A DNA stretch of 64,000 nucleotides from Moraxella caviae (GCF_002014985.1 NZ_MUXU01000010.1:8940-72939); one strand, 5' to 3'. Positions 17,387 through 27,133 are shown, numbered from the stretch's first letter. The notes: generated by a model from the sequence alone, not told the origin. Translations and numbers: made by a program.

Positions 17387-17480
17387 GTTCGTATCAAATT
17401 AAGATTTACAGTGATTTTTTAGCTTTTAGCAACTTTTTTAATTACACTTGACGCAGCTTCAAATAACTATCAAACCGCCA

Positions 17481-17837
17481 TCAAGCCATGACCAGCCCAG
17501 CAAAATCATCATAACGCCCACGGTTTTTCACCCCTTGGCGCTCTAGGCGTGTCTTGTGTTTGCGCACTTGGCGTGTCAGCATATCCGCCATCTCGCCAAT
17601 CGCTGGATACAGCTCATCAGCACTCGCCTTGACAAACATTTCTTGCCCAGACACACGCAAAATCGCTTCGGCTTGATAAGAGTTTTTACCGTCCATCTGC
17701 GTGCCGTCTTTGGATAAAATCACATGAATACTTTGGATTTGGTCAAAATGGCGCAAGCATTTGGCAAGTTTCTCATGCACTTCTGCCTTGGTGCGCTCAG
17801 TGATGGCAAGATGATGACCGTTGATGAAAATATTCAT
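17481..17837 (-). CDS. hpf: Ribosome hibernation-promoting factor (short form)
   Basis: 118 aa from the ATG at 17837, chosen because AAGGAGAG stands 6 bp before it; the longer frame to 17873 has no such site. The single domain (MNIFINGHHLAITERTKAEV, then a C-terminal basic stretch RQVRKHKTRLERQ) matches short HPF/YfiA proteins that bind the decoding centre and help form inactive 100S ribosomes. It lacks the C-terminal dimerisation domain of long HPF. hpf is often next to rpoN; here it stands alone between convergent and divergent genes. Confidence 0.88.
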   Translation of the reverse strand: MNIFINGHHLAITERTKAEVHEKLAKCLRHFDQIQSIHVILSKDGTQMDGKNSYQAEAILRVSGQEMFVKASADELYPAIGEMADMLTRQVRKHKTRLERQGVKNRGRYDDFAGLVMA

Positions 17838-18131
17838 TGCTTCTCTCCTTGTCTGCAATTTGGCTATACCCATCTTTTTTGATGAGTGCGTTTACTTTGC
17901 CATAAAATTTCACCACTGACAAGGCATATAATTGTAACTTTTTGTAAATTTACTCGCTTTTTTAAAAATAACTATTATAATTCAAAAATTTGTTTTTTAG
18001 ACTGATAAATTCTCGGTAAAATTGACAAAATTTATCAGTGCATCATTTGAGTTTGCCACCCATCTGTGCTAGAGTTGGTGAAAATTCCGCCCATTTTATA
18101 AATTTACCATTCATTTTAATCATAAAATCCC

Positions 18132-18983
18132 ATGAGCATTCGTATTGCCAGCATTCAGCTAAACAGCCAAACCGACATTGAGCAAAATCTTACCATCATT
18201 GAAAAAGCCATCAATCACGCCGCCAATGAAGGCGCACGCTTGGTCGTCTTGCCAGAAAACGCCTGCTTGATGGGACGTCAAAGCGAGCTTGCTGCACGCT
18301 TTGATGAAGTGGCGCAGCGTCTTGGCAAGATGGCAAAATCCGCCAAAGTGCATTTGATGGCAGGTACGCTGCCTTGCCCCACACGCCCTGACGGTACGCC
18401 AGTGCCAAATGAGCGCAGCCGCCAGACAAGCCTTGTCTTTGATGACACAGGCGAGCAAATCGCACGCTATGATAAGATTCATCTGTTTCGTGCCACGGTG
18501 AATGACAGTACGGGTAATTATGATGAGAGCAAGACTTTTGAAGCAGGCGATACGCTTGTGGTTGCGCCGCTGCACATTGATGGACAAGTGGTGCGCTTAG
18601 GCTTGATGATTTGTTTTGATGTGCGATTTGCCACGCTTGCCCAAAGACTGCGACAAATGGGCGCGGACATCATCAGCGTGCCAGCAGCGTTCACGCACCG
18701 CACAGGTCAGGCGCACTGGCAAATGCTGCTGCAAGCGCGTGCGCTGGACAGTCAGTGCATGGTGATTGGCAGCACGCAAGGCGGTACGCACCACATTGGC
18801 AGCCGCACTCGCCAAACTTGGGGTCATGCGATGATTGTCAATGCCACAGGTGAGATTGTGGCAAGCACTGAGCGTACTGAATGTTCACAAATGGGATTTG
18901 AGATGGTGATGGCGGATTTTGATACCAAAGCGCAAAAGCAAATTCGTGAAAATATGCCGATTTTTGAGTGTTTTCGGATTTGA
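18132..18983 (+). CDS. Carbon-nitrogen hydrolase, nitrilase branch (deaminated glutathione amidase-like)
   Basis: 283 aa. The catalytic Glu-Lys-Cys triad is in VVLPENACL, ARYDKIHLF and GLMICFDVRFATL. The spacing and the segment IHLFRATVNDSTGNYDESKT fit the Nit1/deaminated glutathione amidase group, a metabolite-repair enzyme, better than an aliphatic nitrilase. It is cytoplasmic. It is monocistronic: a roughly 260-bp A/T-rich gap lies upstream (with a possible TTGGTG/TATAAA promoter at about 18074) and a repeat cluster follows. Confidence 0.88.
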   Translation: MSIRIASIQLNSQTDIEQNLTIIEKAINHAANEGARLVVLPENACLMGRQSELAARFDEVAQRLGKMAKSAKVHLMAGTLPCPTRPDGTPVPNERSRQTSLVFDDTGEQIARYDKIHLFRATVNDSTGNYDESKTFEAGDTLVVAPLHIDGQVVRLGLMICFDVRFATLAQRLRQMGADIISVPAAFTHRTGQAHWQMLLQARALDSQCMVIGSTQGGTHHIGSRTRQTWGHAMIVNATGEIVASTERTECSQMGFEMVMADFDTKAQKQIRENMPIFECFRI

Positions 18984-19010
18984 CAAAAAGGTTGGATTGG
19001 GGTGATTTGT

Positions 19011-19043
19011 AAGTTGGGTTAAGTGAAACAAAAACCCAACATG
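19011..19043. repeat. Family B half-repeat
   Basis: GTAAGTTGGGTTAAG and AAAAACCCAAC form a short inverted repeat. It lies immediately left of the family A pair at 19078, in the convergent gap between the amidase gene and ccmB. Confidence 0.6.
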
Positions 19044-19077
19044 GTTTAAAATCCACCCTAAATATTGTCATATTTTC

Positions 19078-19174
19078 CCGTTCGCCCTGAGCTTGTTAAA
19101 AGGTGAGCATGATAGAAATTAAAACCCAAAAAAAACCGCTCATGATTCGACAGGCTTACCACGAACGGTTTTTT
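19078..19174. repeat. Family A inverted pair
   Basis: A forward unit CCGTTCGCCCTGAGCTTG at 19079-19096 and an inverted unit ending ACCACGAACGG plus six T at about 19159-19174 can fold into one long hairpin. Both arms have diverged from the 55.7-kb copy. In this convergent gap it could serve as a two-way terminator. Confidence 0.7.
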
Positions 19175-19179
19175 GAACA

Positions 19180-19216
19180 GTGGAGTACTGGGTTGCGCTG
19201 TCAATAACCCAACCCA
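19180..19216. repeat. Family B half-repeat
   Basis: GGAGTACTGGGTTGCGC and AATAACCCAACCCAC form an imperfect inverted repeat to the right of the family A pair, completing a B-A-B arrangement. Confidence 0.5.
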
Positions 19217-19282
19217 CAACCAAAACCCCAAACCTAATCATAAGTTTGAGGCTTGTTATTCATCACTTTAAAAAACATCAAA

Positions 19283-19957
19283 TCACCCAGACCACGACAT
19301 TTTTAGCACGCTTGCCACCACCCAAGGTGTTACAATCACCGCCAAAATACTTGCCGCACCCAAAAGCGCAAGCGTTGGCAAGCCGTTTAGCCCCGTGGCG
19401 TACAAATCCACCGCCCCAGTCGCAAAAATCAGCACAGGCAGCTGCATCGGCAGCGCAATCAGCGGCACAAGCACCGCACCGTTTTTTAAAGTCAGCGTCA
19501 GACTGCTGGCAATCGCCGACAGCGCAAGCATCATAGGCGACCCCACCACGATAGACAATGCCAATATCAAGGCTTCGTCCATCGCCATACCAAACAGCGG
19601 CACCGCAAGCAAACTTAGCACCGCCACACAGCCAGCACTAAAAAGCCAATGCACAATCAACCGCGCCAGCACCCACACAGGCAAAGGCGCATCAGACACC
19701 ACAAGCTGCGCCAGCACGCCATTTTCCATCTCGCCACGGAACAAATCATCTACACCAATCACCAGTGCAATCAGTGCCGCAATCCACACCGCAGAACTCG
19801 CCAATCGCAAAAGCAGCGCAGGCTCACTGCCCACCGCCAGCGGAAACAGCGTGATAATCAGCAAAAACAGCACCAGCGGAAACAGCCACTGCACCGCGCC
19901 TTGGCGTTTGATTTGCCATTCTCGTACCATCATGGTGGTAAAGGCTTTTTTCATCAT
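19283..19957 (-). CDS. ccmB: Heme exporter permease CcmB
   Basis: 224 aa, six hydrophobic segments, the usual CcmB size. It is the membrane subunit that works with CcmA in system I cytochrome c maturation, providing energy for release of holo-CcmE. The N-terminal VREWQIKRQGAVQWLFPLVL and the segment VDDLFRGEMENGVLAQLV (just after the second membrane span) are characteristic. Its start overlaps the ccmA stop by 4 bp (ATGA), indicating translational coupling. ccmC and the rest of the pathway do not follow; the gene ends at a repeat cluster. Confidence 0.92.
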   Translation of the reverse strand: MMKKAFTTMMVREWQIKRQGAVQWLFPLVLFLLIITLFPLAVGSEPALLLRLASSAVWIAALIALVIGVDDLFRGEMENGVLAQLVVSDAPLPVWVLARLIVHWLFSAGCVAVLSLLAVPLFGMAMDEALILALSIVVGSPMMLALSAIASSLTLTLKNGAVLVPLIALPMQLPVLIFATGAVDLYATGLNGLPTLALLGAASILAVIVTPWVVASVLKMSWSG

Positions 19958-20646
19958 AGGGCAAACTCCGCCAAATCCAGCGTAGCATTACTGGCATGGG
20001 TCGGCTGATGGCTGGTCATCAGCACCGCACCGCCACTGGCAGCAAATTCACGAATGCGTGCTTCTATGCGTGCCACCATCGCCACATCCAGCGCCGTCAA
20101 AGGCTCGTCCAGCAGCCAAAACGGTGCGTGCTTTGGTGTCAGCACAAATAATCTTGCCAAGCCCACACGTCTGGTCTGCCCCGCCGACAGCTGCGCACTG
20201 GACACATCTTCAAGCCCATCAAGTCCCACTTGCGACAGCGCAAACGCCAGCACATCATCATCGGTATCCACGCCATATAAAGCCAGCAAAAACCGCAAAT
20301 TTTGCGCCACAGTCAGCTGCGCACTGATGCCCAGCTGGTGCGACACATACACACATTGGCGCACGCCATCTGCATTGGCGTGCCACGTCATCTCGCCAGA
20401 CAGCACAGGCAAAAGCCCAGCAATCTGCGATAAAAGCGTCGTCTTGCCAAGCCCATTTTCGCCAATCAAATGACACACATCACCTGCGTGCAATGCCAAA
20501 TTCACGCCTTGGCACAGCACAAAATCGCCACGCTGCACCGCCACATCACGCATGGTGAAAATTGGCGCAGACTTATTGGTGGCTGCGTTTGCTTGATTGG
20601 CATTAGCATAAAGAGAGTTGAAATTTAAATCCGAATTTTGCGACAT
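19954..20646 (-). CDS. ccmA: Heme exporter ATPase CcmA
   Basis: 230 aa from the ATG at 20646; a longer frame to 20682 adds 12 hydrophobic residues not expected in a soluble ATPase. Walker A is GENGLGKTTL, the ABC signature LSAGQTRRVGLARL and Walker B WLLDEPLTALD, in the order and compact length of CcmA. An Asn/Ala-rich leader of about 25 residues precedes the ABC domain. Together with ccmB it forms a two-gene operon reading toward the repeat cluster. Confidence 0.92.
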   Translation of the reverse strand: MSQNSDLNFNSLYANANQANAATNKSAPIFTMRDVAVQRGDFVLCQGVNLALHAGDVCHLIGENGLGKTTLLSQIAGLLPVLSGEMTWHANADGVRQCVYVSHQLGISAQLTVAQNLRFLLALYGVDTDDDVLAFALSQVGLDGLEDVSSAQLSAGQTRRVGLARLFVLTPKHAPFWLLDEPLTALDVAMVARIEARIREFAASGGAVLMTSHQPTHASNATLDLAEFAL

Positions 20647-20771
20647 GATAAACAGCCAAACACCCCAAATAAGCACCATCATACCAAAATTTGCAAAAAA
20701 TTTCCCAAAAATCGCTTAAATTTGCTATGCTAAGCCCCACTAATACAAAAACAAAACAATAAATTGACACC

Positions 20772-21506
20772 ATGAGTTTATTAGACAAATTCAAACGCCT
20801 GTTTCAAGCAAGCAGCAAAAGCACACAAAGCAAAAACCCAGCGCACACTCAAAAAAGCAACGCCGCCGATTATGACGAAAACGATGAGCAACTTGACGAT
20901 GCACTGTGGGATAATTTTCGCAATTTTTTGGACGCACAGCACACCCTAAAAACCACCGACACGCCCCACTTACACCCCATCACCACGCTGATTAGCCTGT
21001 GGCTTGATGAGCAGCAATTTAAATACGAACACCGCAAGCCAAATCGTTCGCAAAATCAAGCACTTGCAAGCGTTCATCACCTGATTATGCGCTTTTCGGA
21101 CGATGCGATTGACTGGACGTGCGTGTTTCGCATCAATGAGTATAACCAGCTGGTTTCGCTGTTTGGCGTGCTGCCTGACACCGTGCCGCAGAGCCATTTT
21201 GCGCCCATGCTGGTGCAGATTGCCAAGGCGAATTTAAATATTGGCTTTGGCTCGATTGAGCTTGACCCAAACGATGGCGAAGTGCGCGCTAAATTGAGCT
21301 TTGATGCCGAATTTACCACCATCAATGAACGCTCGCTGTTCACTTATTTGCAAGGCTTGGCAGGACTGACCGAGCTTGCGCAAAAGCTGTACGATGACGT
21401 GCTTGGCGATGACGACATCAGCAGTGATGTGCGCCAATATTTGCCCGATGAAGTCGATGACGAGCCGTCCAGCGATTATTTTACGCCCACCGAGCGCGCG
21501 CAGTGA
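20772..21506 (+). CDS. YbjN-domain protein
   Basis: 244 aa, soluble. Residues about 70-215 fit the YbjN fold (type III secretion chaperone-like): a strand-helix pattern with TCVFRINEYNQLVSLFGVLP and a later helix NERSLFTYLQGLAGLTELAQ. The N-terminus is a short amphipathic helix and a Lys/Ser-rich linker, and the C-terminus is acidic. E. coli YbjN is a putative regulator of motility and stress, but function here is unknown. It is divergent from ccmA. Confidence 0.65.
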   Translation: MSLLDKFKRLFQASSKSTQSKNPAHTQKSNAADYDENDEQLDDALWDNFRNFLDAQHTLKTTDTPHLHPITTLISLWLDEQQFKYEHRKPNRSQNQALASVHHLIMRFSDDAIDWTCVFRINEYNQLVSLFGVLPDTVPQSHFAPMLVQIAKANLNIGFGSIELDPNDGEVRAKLSFDAEFTTINERSLFTYLQGLAGLTELAQKLYDDVLGDDDISSDVRQYLPDEVDDEPSSDYFTPTERAQ

Positions 21507-21648
21507 TGAGTTGTTGAGAAGTTATTAAAAAATCGCCAAGAAATTATTATTGATAAAATCAGCGTTTTAAGCTGCAAAACTTATCACAAAATTCACCAAA
21601 AATTATCAACCGTCATTTCTAAATCACCGTTCATTTGCCAGCCAAACC

Positions 21649-22551
21649 ATGCTAAAAATTGCCCATTCACCGCTATTTTGCCACCCTGTGCCAGAAAATC
21701 ACCGTTTTCCAATGGCAAAGTACAATCTGATTCCTGAAAAATTGCTTGCCGAAGGTGTGATTGACACAGAAAATCTGTTTCACCCTGCCAAATTAAGCGA
21801 GCAAGAAATCCTAAGCACGCACACTCAAGAATACTGGCTTAAGCTCAAAACCCAGACGCTTAGCCGCACCGAAGCACGCAAAATCGGCTTTGAGATGTCG
21901 CAGGCTTTGGTGGAGCGTGAACGCTACATCGCACACGCCACTTATGAATGTGCGCTGTACGCCAAGGCGCATGGCGTAAGTCTTAGCACGTCAGGCGGTA
22001 CGCACCACGCCTTTGCCGATCATGGCGAAGGGTTTTGTATTTTTAATGACGTGTGCGTGGCGAGCAATTTGATGCTGACACGCAATGAAGCCAGCCGCAT
22101 TTTAAGCGTGGATTTGGACGTGCATCAAGGCAATGGCAACGCCGCCATCATGGCAAATAACCCAAACGTATTTATCTTTAGTATGCACGGCGCAAAAAAT
22201 TATCCTTTCATCAAGCCGCCATCAGATTTGGACGTGGAACTTGCCGATGGCACGGACGATGAAGCCTATTTGGCGCAGCTGCACACGCATTTGCCTGCCA
22301 TCATGGAGCGTTTTCGTCCTGATTTTATGTTTTATCAGGCGGCGGTGGATATTTTGGCAAGCGATGAATTGGGCAAACTTGCCATCAGTCCAGCTGGCGC
22401 AAAAGCGCGCGATGAATTTGTGCTAAGCACCGCCAAAGCGCATGGCGTGCCTGTGGCGGTGGTGATGGGCGGCGGCTATTCTCGCAATATTGACAGCGTG
22501 GTAGAAGCGCATTGCCAGACTTTTCGTGTGGCGAAGGCGTTGTTTGGGTAG
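21649..22551 (+). CDS. Histone deacetylase/AcuC-family amidohydrolase
   Basis: 300 aa, one domain. GGTHHAFADHGEGFCIFNDV carries the His-His pair and the glycine loop; ILSVDLDVHQGNGNA carries the metal-binding Asp and His, and VVMGGGYS is the C-terminal Gly-rich loop. Substrates of bacterial members include acetylpolyamines and acetyl-lysine proteins; the sequence does not tell which. The ATG at 21649 gives the usual HSPLFCHPVPENHRFPMAKY start. No terminator separates it from the toxin-antitoxin pair starting 85 bp later. Confidence 0.85.
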   Translation: MLKIAHSPLFCHPVPENHRFPMAKYNLIPEKLLAEGVIDTENLFHPAKLSEQEILSTHTQEYWLKLKTQTLSRTEARKIGFEMSQALVERERYIAHATYECALYAKAHGVSLSTSGGTHHAFADHGEGFCIFNDVCVASNLMLTRNEASRILSVDLDVHQGNGNAAIMANNPNVFIFSMHGAKNYPFIKPPSDLDVELADGTDDEAYLAQLHTHLPAIMERFRPDFMFYQAAVDILASDELGKLAISPAGAKARDEFVLSTAKAHGVPVAVVMGGGYSRNIDSVVEAHCQTFRVAKALFG

Positions 22552-22635
22552 GTATGGCACTGATTTTTTAATTGCCTTAAAAACCCAAAATCGGTAGAAT
22601 AAAAATACAATACCTTTTAAGGGAGCGCGATACAA

Positions 22636-22905
22636 GTGACTGCTTTGATTTTACGCCTGCCAGATGACATAGTTGCCAATGCCAAAACATTAGGGGTTTT
22701 TGACGAAAAAAACTTACAAACTTTGGCGGAGCAATCTGTATTGAACTTTTTAAAACAAAAAATTTCACAAAATGAGCGTACACCACAGACAAGCACCCAA
22801 ACCATGCCAACAACTTATCCGCTTGGCATGATGCAAAATCAAATCGTATTGCACGACGATTTTGATGAACCTATTGATGATTTGTTTGAATGCTTGACTG
22901 AATAA
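22636..22905 (+). CDS. VapB-type antitoxin (DUF2281-like tail)
   Basis: 89 aa from a GTG; GGGAG lies 11 bp upstream. The N-terminal LILRLPDDIVANAKTLG pattern could be a DNA-binding RHH/AbrB-like element, and the C-terminal DDFDEPIDDLFECL is the acidic toxin-neutralising tail seen in DUF2281-type antitoxins. It is followed after 2 bp by a PIN toxin gene, the standard antitoxin-first order. Confidence 0.8.
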   Translation: MTALILRLPDDIVANAKTLGVFDEKNLQTLAEQSVLNFLKQKISQNERTPQTSTQTMPTTYPLGMMQNQIVLHDDFDEPIDDLFECLTE

Positions 22906-22907
22906 TT

Positions 22908-23294
22908 ATGAAAGTGCTGCTAGATACCCATATTTTGCTTTGGTGGCAAATGAACAGCCCCAAACTTTCCAAAGAGTTGATCAATTTGGTGCAAAATCAA
23001 GCCAGCGAAGTTTTTGTCAGTAGAGCTACGCTTTGGGAAATCGCCATCAAAAAATCCCTTGGGAAAATTGATGTCAATCTTGCAGATTTGATTAAATTCA
23101 CCGAAGATACAGGTTTTGCATGGCTGGACATTGACGAAAAACCCATCATAAATTTGTTAGATTTGCCCGTATTTACAGATCACAAAGACCCATTTGATAG
23201 AATTTTAATTTCTCAAAGTCTCACTCACAATCTACTTCTGCTGACCGCCGATCAAAAAATGAAACCCTATCACAGTAACATTCGAGTTTTTTAA
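22908..23294 (+). CDS. PIN-domain toxin (VapC type)
   Basis: 128 aa, a typical VapC ribonuclease. Acidic active-site residues are visible in MKVLLDTHILLWW (D6), RATLWEIAIKKS (Glu) and DHKDPFDRILISQS (Asp pair), with a further Asp in LLTADQKM. It belongs to the sub-branch with the WEIAIK motif. It probably cleaves RNA when its partner is degraded. A symmetrical terminator at 23302 follows. Confidence 0.88.
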   Translation: MKVLLDTHILLWWQMNSPKLSKELINLVQNQASEVFVSRATLWEIAIKKSLGKIDVNLADLIKFTEDTGFAWLDIDEKPIINLLDLPVFTDHKDPFDRILISQSLTHNLLLLTADQKMKPYHSNIRVF

Positions 23295-23301
23295 ACAAAT
23301 A

Positions 23302-23342
23302 AACCGCCATTTCATCAACAAAAATGGCGGTTATTTATTTAA
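23302..23342. terminator. Bidirectional terminator between vapC-like gene and bioB
   Basis: A perfect 11-bp stem (AACCGCCATTT at 23302-23312, AAATGGCGGTT at 23322-23332) with A/T-rich flanks on both sides; it serves two convergent genes. Confidence 0.8.
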
Positions 23343-23382
23343 AATAAAAGTTTGTCTTGCGCTCAATCATCAAGCCGACAAC

Positions 23383-24444
23383 TTAAGCCGACAGCGGACA
23401 TCCTTCAGGCAAATCATCGTTTTGCGCTTTGCCAGTCATGGCGTCCACAATGCGCAGTTTTGGCGCAGGTTTTTCCGCCACCAAGCCAAGCTCCGCCATC
23501 AGGCGATCGTCATTGGCTTGCGATTGATTGCCCGTGGTCAAAAGTTTATCGCCATAAAAGAAAGAGTTCGCCCCTGCCATAAAAGCAAGCGCCTGCTCGC
23601 CATCGCTCAGACTTTCACGCCCTGCCGACAGCCGCACATAGCTGGTTGGGCAGCAAATGCGTGTAACAGCGATGGTGCGTATCCATTCAATCACAGACAG
23701 CTTGCCTTCAGCCAAAACCTTATCGCCAAGCGGCGTACCCTTAATCGGCACGAGCAAATTGACAGGAATGGACTGCGGCGGCACAGGCATTTGCGTCAGC
23801 TCATACACCCAATCAATGCGATCTTCACGGCTTTCGCCCATGCCCACGATAGAGCCAGAGCAGACGTTAATGCCCGCCTTGCGCACATAATCAAGCGTCT
23901 GCAAGCGATCATCGTACGAGCGTGTGGTCGTTACTTGGCTGTAATAATTGCGCGATGTGTCAAGGTTATGATTATAATAATCAAGCCCTGCATCCGCCAA
24001 AGCCTGTGCTTGCTCAGGCTTTAGCATTCCCAAAGTCATGCAAGTTTCAAGCCCTAATGCTTTAACTTCGCCAATCAGCTCCACCAAATACGGCATATCT
24101 TTTGCCGATGGGTGCTTCCACGCCGCCCCCATACAAAAACGTGATGAACCTGACGCTTTGGCACGTTTGGCAGCTTGGATAACTTTTTGAATTTCAAGGC
24201 GTTTTTCGGCGTCTAGCCCCACTTTATCCCGATGATGACCCGACTGCGAGCAGTAGCCACAATCTTCAGGGCAGTTGCCAGTTTTGATGGATAATAGCGT
24301 ACTGATTTGCACTTCATTGGCATTAAAATGCTGGCGATGAACGCTCTGGGCTTGCATCAGCAAATCCATGAGCGGCAAATCAAACAGCCGTGCGATGTCG
24401 TCTTTGCTAAAATGTGCGCTTGACGTGGTGGAAGTGTTAAGCAT
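23383..24444 (-). CDS. bioB: Biotin synthase
   Basis: 353 aa, usual length. BioB is a radical SAM enzyme inserting sulfur into dethiobiotin. The SAM cluster motif is [13 protein letters not shown] (C58, C62, C65), and later motifs [16 protein letters not shown] and [16 protein letters not shown] fit the [2Fe-2S] site residues. The rest of the biotin genes (bioA, bioF, bioC, bioD) are not adjacent. Monocistronic by context, with the terminator at 23302 downstream. Confidence 0.96.
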   Translation of the reverse strand: MLNTSTTSSAHFSKDDIARLFDLPLMDLLMQAQSVHRQHFNANEVQISTLLSIKTGNCPEDCGYCSQSGHHRDKVGLDAEKRLEIQKVIQAAKRAKASGSSRFCMGAAWKHPSAKDMPYLVELIGEVKALGLETCMTLGMLKPEQAQALADAGLDYYNHNLDTSRNYYSQVTTTRSYDDRLQTLDYVRKAGINVCSGSIVGMGESREDRIDWVYELTQMPVPPQSIPVNLLVPIKGTPLGDKVLAEGKLSVIEWIRTIAVTRICCPTSYVRLSAGRESLSDGEQALAFMAGANSFFYGDKLLTTGNQSQANDDRLMAELGLVAEKPAPKLRIVDAMTGKAQNDDLPEGCPLSA

Positions 24445-24623
24445 AAAAATCCCTTATGTATTTGATTGTTCACTGATTTTTATAGATTTTTGGCGGTTTG
24501 ACGCTTGCCAAATATTTTTAGCAATAGCCACCAAAAACCGCCATGCCATAGCCAATCAGTAAACAAATGTTCCGTTATTCTAATCAATTTTCTTAAAAAT
24601 AGCAAATGCCGTAAGCTGGCAAA

Positions 24624-25124
24624 TCACTTACCAAGTTTGCGCTTAATCACACCCAAAACCTGCTCAGCATAAGGCTTGGCTTGGGCGATGTATGGCTTGG
24701 CTTGATTGATATAGGCTTGATATTCTTCAGGAATTTTGGTGGCGTGCTTAGCAATGCCTGCAAACCACAGCACCAATTTATAATCGCCCGTAACGCTGAC
24801 TTCGCCTGCTTGAATCGCACTCATCAAGGCCGCCACATCGCCTTTGGTCAAAAGGCGCGCACCTGCCATAGAATCGTTAAAATGCACCGTCAAACCTGCC
24901 GATTCAGCCACGCCCAAACCTTGATGAAAACGCCCTTGTTCAAAGCGATAAAAGCGTGCCATGCTTGGGCTGGTGAATTGCAATGTTACGTCTTTATTTT
25001 CAATCAAGCCATTAAAAACGTCATTGCTGCGATTTTTGGCAAGCTGCTGCAAGCGAAACCCAAGCGATGCAAGCAAAGCATCAAGCGCATCGGTTTTTAC
25101 ATCAATGATGGGTAAGGTGAACAT
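24624..25124 (-). CDS. SCP2 sterol-carrier-domain protein
   Basis: 166 aa from the ATG at 25124, which has an AAGAG ribosome site; the longer frame to 25169 lacks one. The SCP2/UbiJ-like lipid-binding fold fits LQFTSPSMARFYRFEQG, then GLTVHFNDSMAGARLLTKGD and VSVTGDYKLVLWFAGI. The last 30 residues are a helical tail with repeated YIAQAKPYAEQV. Its role is not known; UbiJ, a ubiquinone-biosynthesis accessory protein, has an SCP2 domain, but UbiJ is usually next to ubiE/ubiB, which are absent here. Confidence 0.7.
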   Translation of the reverse strand: MFTLPIIDVKTDALDALLASLGFRLQQLAKNRSNDVFNGLIENKDVTLQFTSPSMARFYRFEQGRFHQGLGVAESAGLTVHFNDSMAGARLLTKGDVAALMSAIQAGEVSVTGDYKLVLWFAGIAKHATKIPEEYQAYINQAKPYIAQAKPYAEQVLGVIKRKLGK

Positions 25125-25418
25125 AATTTTACTCTTTTTAGAATTTGGTATGATATTTGTTGCTATCAATGGGTAAGTTTTGGCGGTTTTGATGAATTCA
25201 ATTCAAACAAATCAAGCACCGAAAAACACCAAATTTGGCACATTCTGGCTGATTTTGCCAAATCTTTGGCGCATATTGTACCAAATCCGCACAAATTGTG
25301 CGAATTACAATTTATGCCCATCAAATCTTGCGCGCCAAAAATCAGCGCAACCAAATTTCGCTGTGGCAAATTCAACCGCAGTAAATTCAGTCTTCATTAA
25401 AAACGCTTAAAAACACGC

Positions 25419-26516
25419 TCAAATCTTATCAAAACGATGACCCAGCGCATACAGCACGCCTTCAAGTCCTGTAACGTTAATCGCTGCGTCCGCCTTGGCT
25501 TGTACGATTGGCTTGGCGTGATAAGCAATGCCCACGTCCGCTGCCGCCATCATCGGCAAATCGTTCGCACCATCGCCCACGCACACCACTTGCTCCATAC
25601 CAATGCCTAATTTATCCGCCACTTTTTTGGCGATTTGCGCTTTTTTGGCACCATCTACGATGTCATCGTCAATCTGCCCTGTCAGCCTGCCATCATCAAT
25701 CAACAGCGGATTGGCGTGGTATTCGTCCATGCCCAGCGTCTCAGCAACGTACTTGGCAAACGGCACAAAACCGCCCGACACCAAAATCGTATAATAACCC
25801 AGCGCTTTAAGCGACTGCATCAGTGCGTGCGCCCCGGGCTGAAAACTGATGTGCTTGGCGATGATTTCGTCCACCACATCCGCACTCACCCCTTCAAGCA
25901 GCGCCACACGTCTGGCAAAGCTCGTATTAAAATCAATCTCGCCACGCATGGCTTCTTCGGTGATTTCGCTCACCTTATCTTCAATGCCACAAAACTTGGC
26001 AAGCTCTACGATGACTTCTTGCTCAATCAGCGTAGAATCCATGTCAAAGCACGCCAATTTATGCGTGTTCAGCATTTGTGGTAACGACAAAATATGCACA
26101 TCCGTATCAAATTCACGCAAATGCGCGCTCAGCTGCTCATCAATGATGTGCGCCGCCGCTTCACGCTTGGCGCTAGACATTTCAGTGCGCACTTTTGGCG
26201 CAAGCAAATAGCGATGAATGCTCACATCGCTTAGCAAAACCTTAGGCGTGATGTGGTGCGCCGCCGCCTTTGCCGCTTCGTCATCTGCCACAAAAATCAG
26301 CTGCCAATTCGCCTGCGCCTGCACCCAATCATTCATCAATGCGTCAATCTTGGCGTGATTGGCTTCAGCCTTACTCACCACCACGATGGCAAAAATCGGC
26401 AAAGTCGCCAGCACCTTGGCATCGCTTTCGCCCACGCCATCAGGCAATACGGGCAACGCCTGATGAAACGCTGTGCGCCATGCTTGAGACTGATTTGGCA
26501 GTGCATAAATGGTCAT
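25419..26516 (-). CDS. serB: Phosphoserine phosphatase SerB
   Basis: 365 aa from the ATG at 26516. The HAD catalytic motif I is ACFDMDSTLIEQE (D158, D160), motif II is ILVSGGF, and motif III/IV is VVCVGDGANDLPMMAAADVG. It removes phosphate from O-phosphoserine in serine biosynthesis. The N-terminal 150 residues are a degenerate ACT-like region, making it longer than E. coli SerB (322 aa) but normal for Acinetobacter/Pseudomonas-type proteins. It is divergent from the YtjB/AhpA-type gene at 27134, a pairing also seen in E. coli (serB-ytjB), which supports the assignment. Confidence 0.95.
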   Translation of the reverse strand: MTIYALPNQSQAWRTAFHQALPVLPDGVGESDAKVLATLPIFAIVVVSKAEANHAKIDALMNDWVQAQANWQLIFVADDEAAKAAAHHITPKVLLSDVSIHRYLLAPKVRTEMSSAKREAAAHIIDEQLSAHLREFDTDVHILSLPQMLNTHKLACFDMDSTLIEQEVIVELAKFCGIEDKVSEITEEAMRGEIDFNTSFARRVALLEGVSADVVDEIIAKHISFQPGAHALMQSLKALGYYTILVSGGFVPFAKYVAETLGMDEYHANPLLIDDGRLTGQIDDDIVDGAKKAQIAKKVADKLGIGMEQVVCVGDGANDLPMMAAADVGIAYHAKPIVQAKADAAINVTGLEGVLYALGHRFDKI

Positions 26517-26550
26517 GATATTCTCGCTTGTAATTTTAAGTTTGCCTGCC

Positions 26551-26579
26551 AGTTTACCGACACACGCACATTTTCTCAA
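26551..26579 (-). promoter_or_regulatory. Probable serB promoter
   Basis: On the minus strand TTGAGA, a 17-bp spacer and TAAACT; the expected transcript starts about 25-30 bp before the serB ATG. Confidence 0.5.
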
Positions 26580-27133
26580 GCGTTTTTTGTGGTTTTTGGC
26601 AAAACTTTGTGCAAATTTTAGCCACTTTCGCGCTCTGCTATCGCCAATTTATCGTCAAATCACGCCCCATTAACACACCGTTTTACGTCAAGTTTTCTAC
26701 CTGCGAAATGCAATTTTAAACACAGTTTTCGCATGGTTTTTTATATGGTTTTGCGCACGATTTTATGTGCGATTTTCTATGCAATTTGGCGCATTTTTAG
26801 CCATCTTTTGACAAACTTGCATAAATTTACGAAAAATCATCGCAAAATCAAGATTTTCTTACATTTTTCGCTTTAAATTTTCGGTGTTTTGGTGTATTTT
26901 ATACGGATTTTCTTTTTGTCAAGCAAGACTTGGTTTTTCGGTGGAATTTCAGCGCCAAAATCGGCAATGCCATTTGCAATAAAATCGCAGCAAAACCACC
27001 GCTAAGCTAGGGTCAAGATTTGACTTAAAAATAAAAAACCACGAAATTTTTACGACTTTTTTAACCGTTCGGCACTTTGATTTTTCGCAACAAACCAAAC
27101 AAAATCAAACCGCCACCAACCATCACAACGATC
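26580..27133. other. Gene-free A/T-rich divergent gap
   Basis: More than 550 bp without a believable gene between serB and the YtjB-like gene. It is rich in TTTT and AAAAT words. TTGACA occurs at about 26818 and TTGACT at about 27011, but no well-spaced -10 follows either. I see no RNA gene, terminator or repeat here. Confidence 0.5.

Noticed and set aside
25180..25410. 76-codon plus-strand frame between the SCP2-domain gene and serB
   Set aside because: No ribosome site, low-complexity Asn/Ser/Pro composition and no recognisable pattern.
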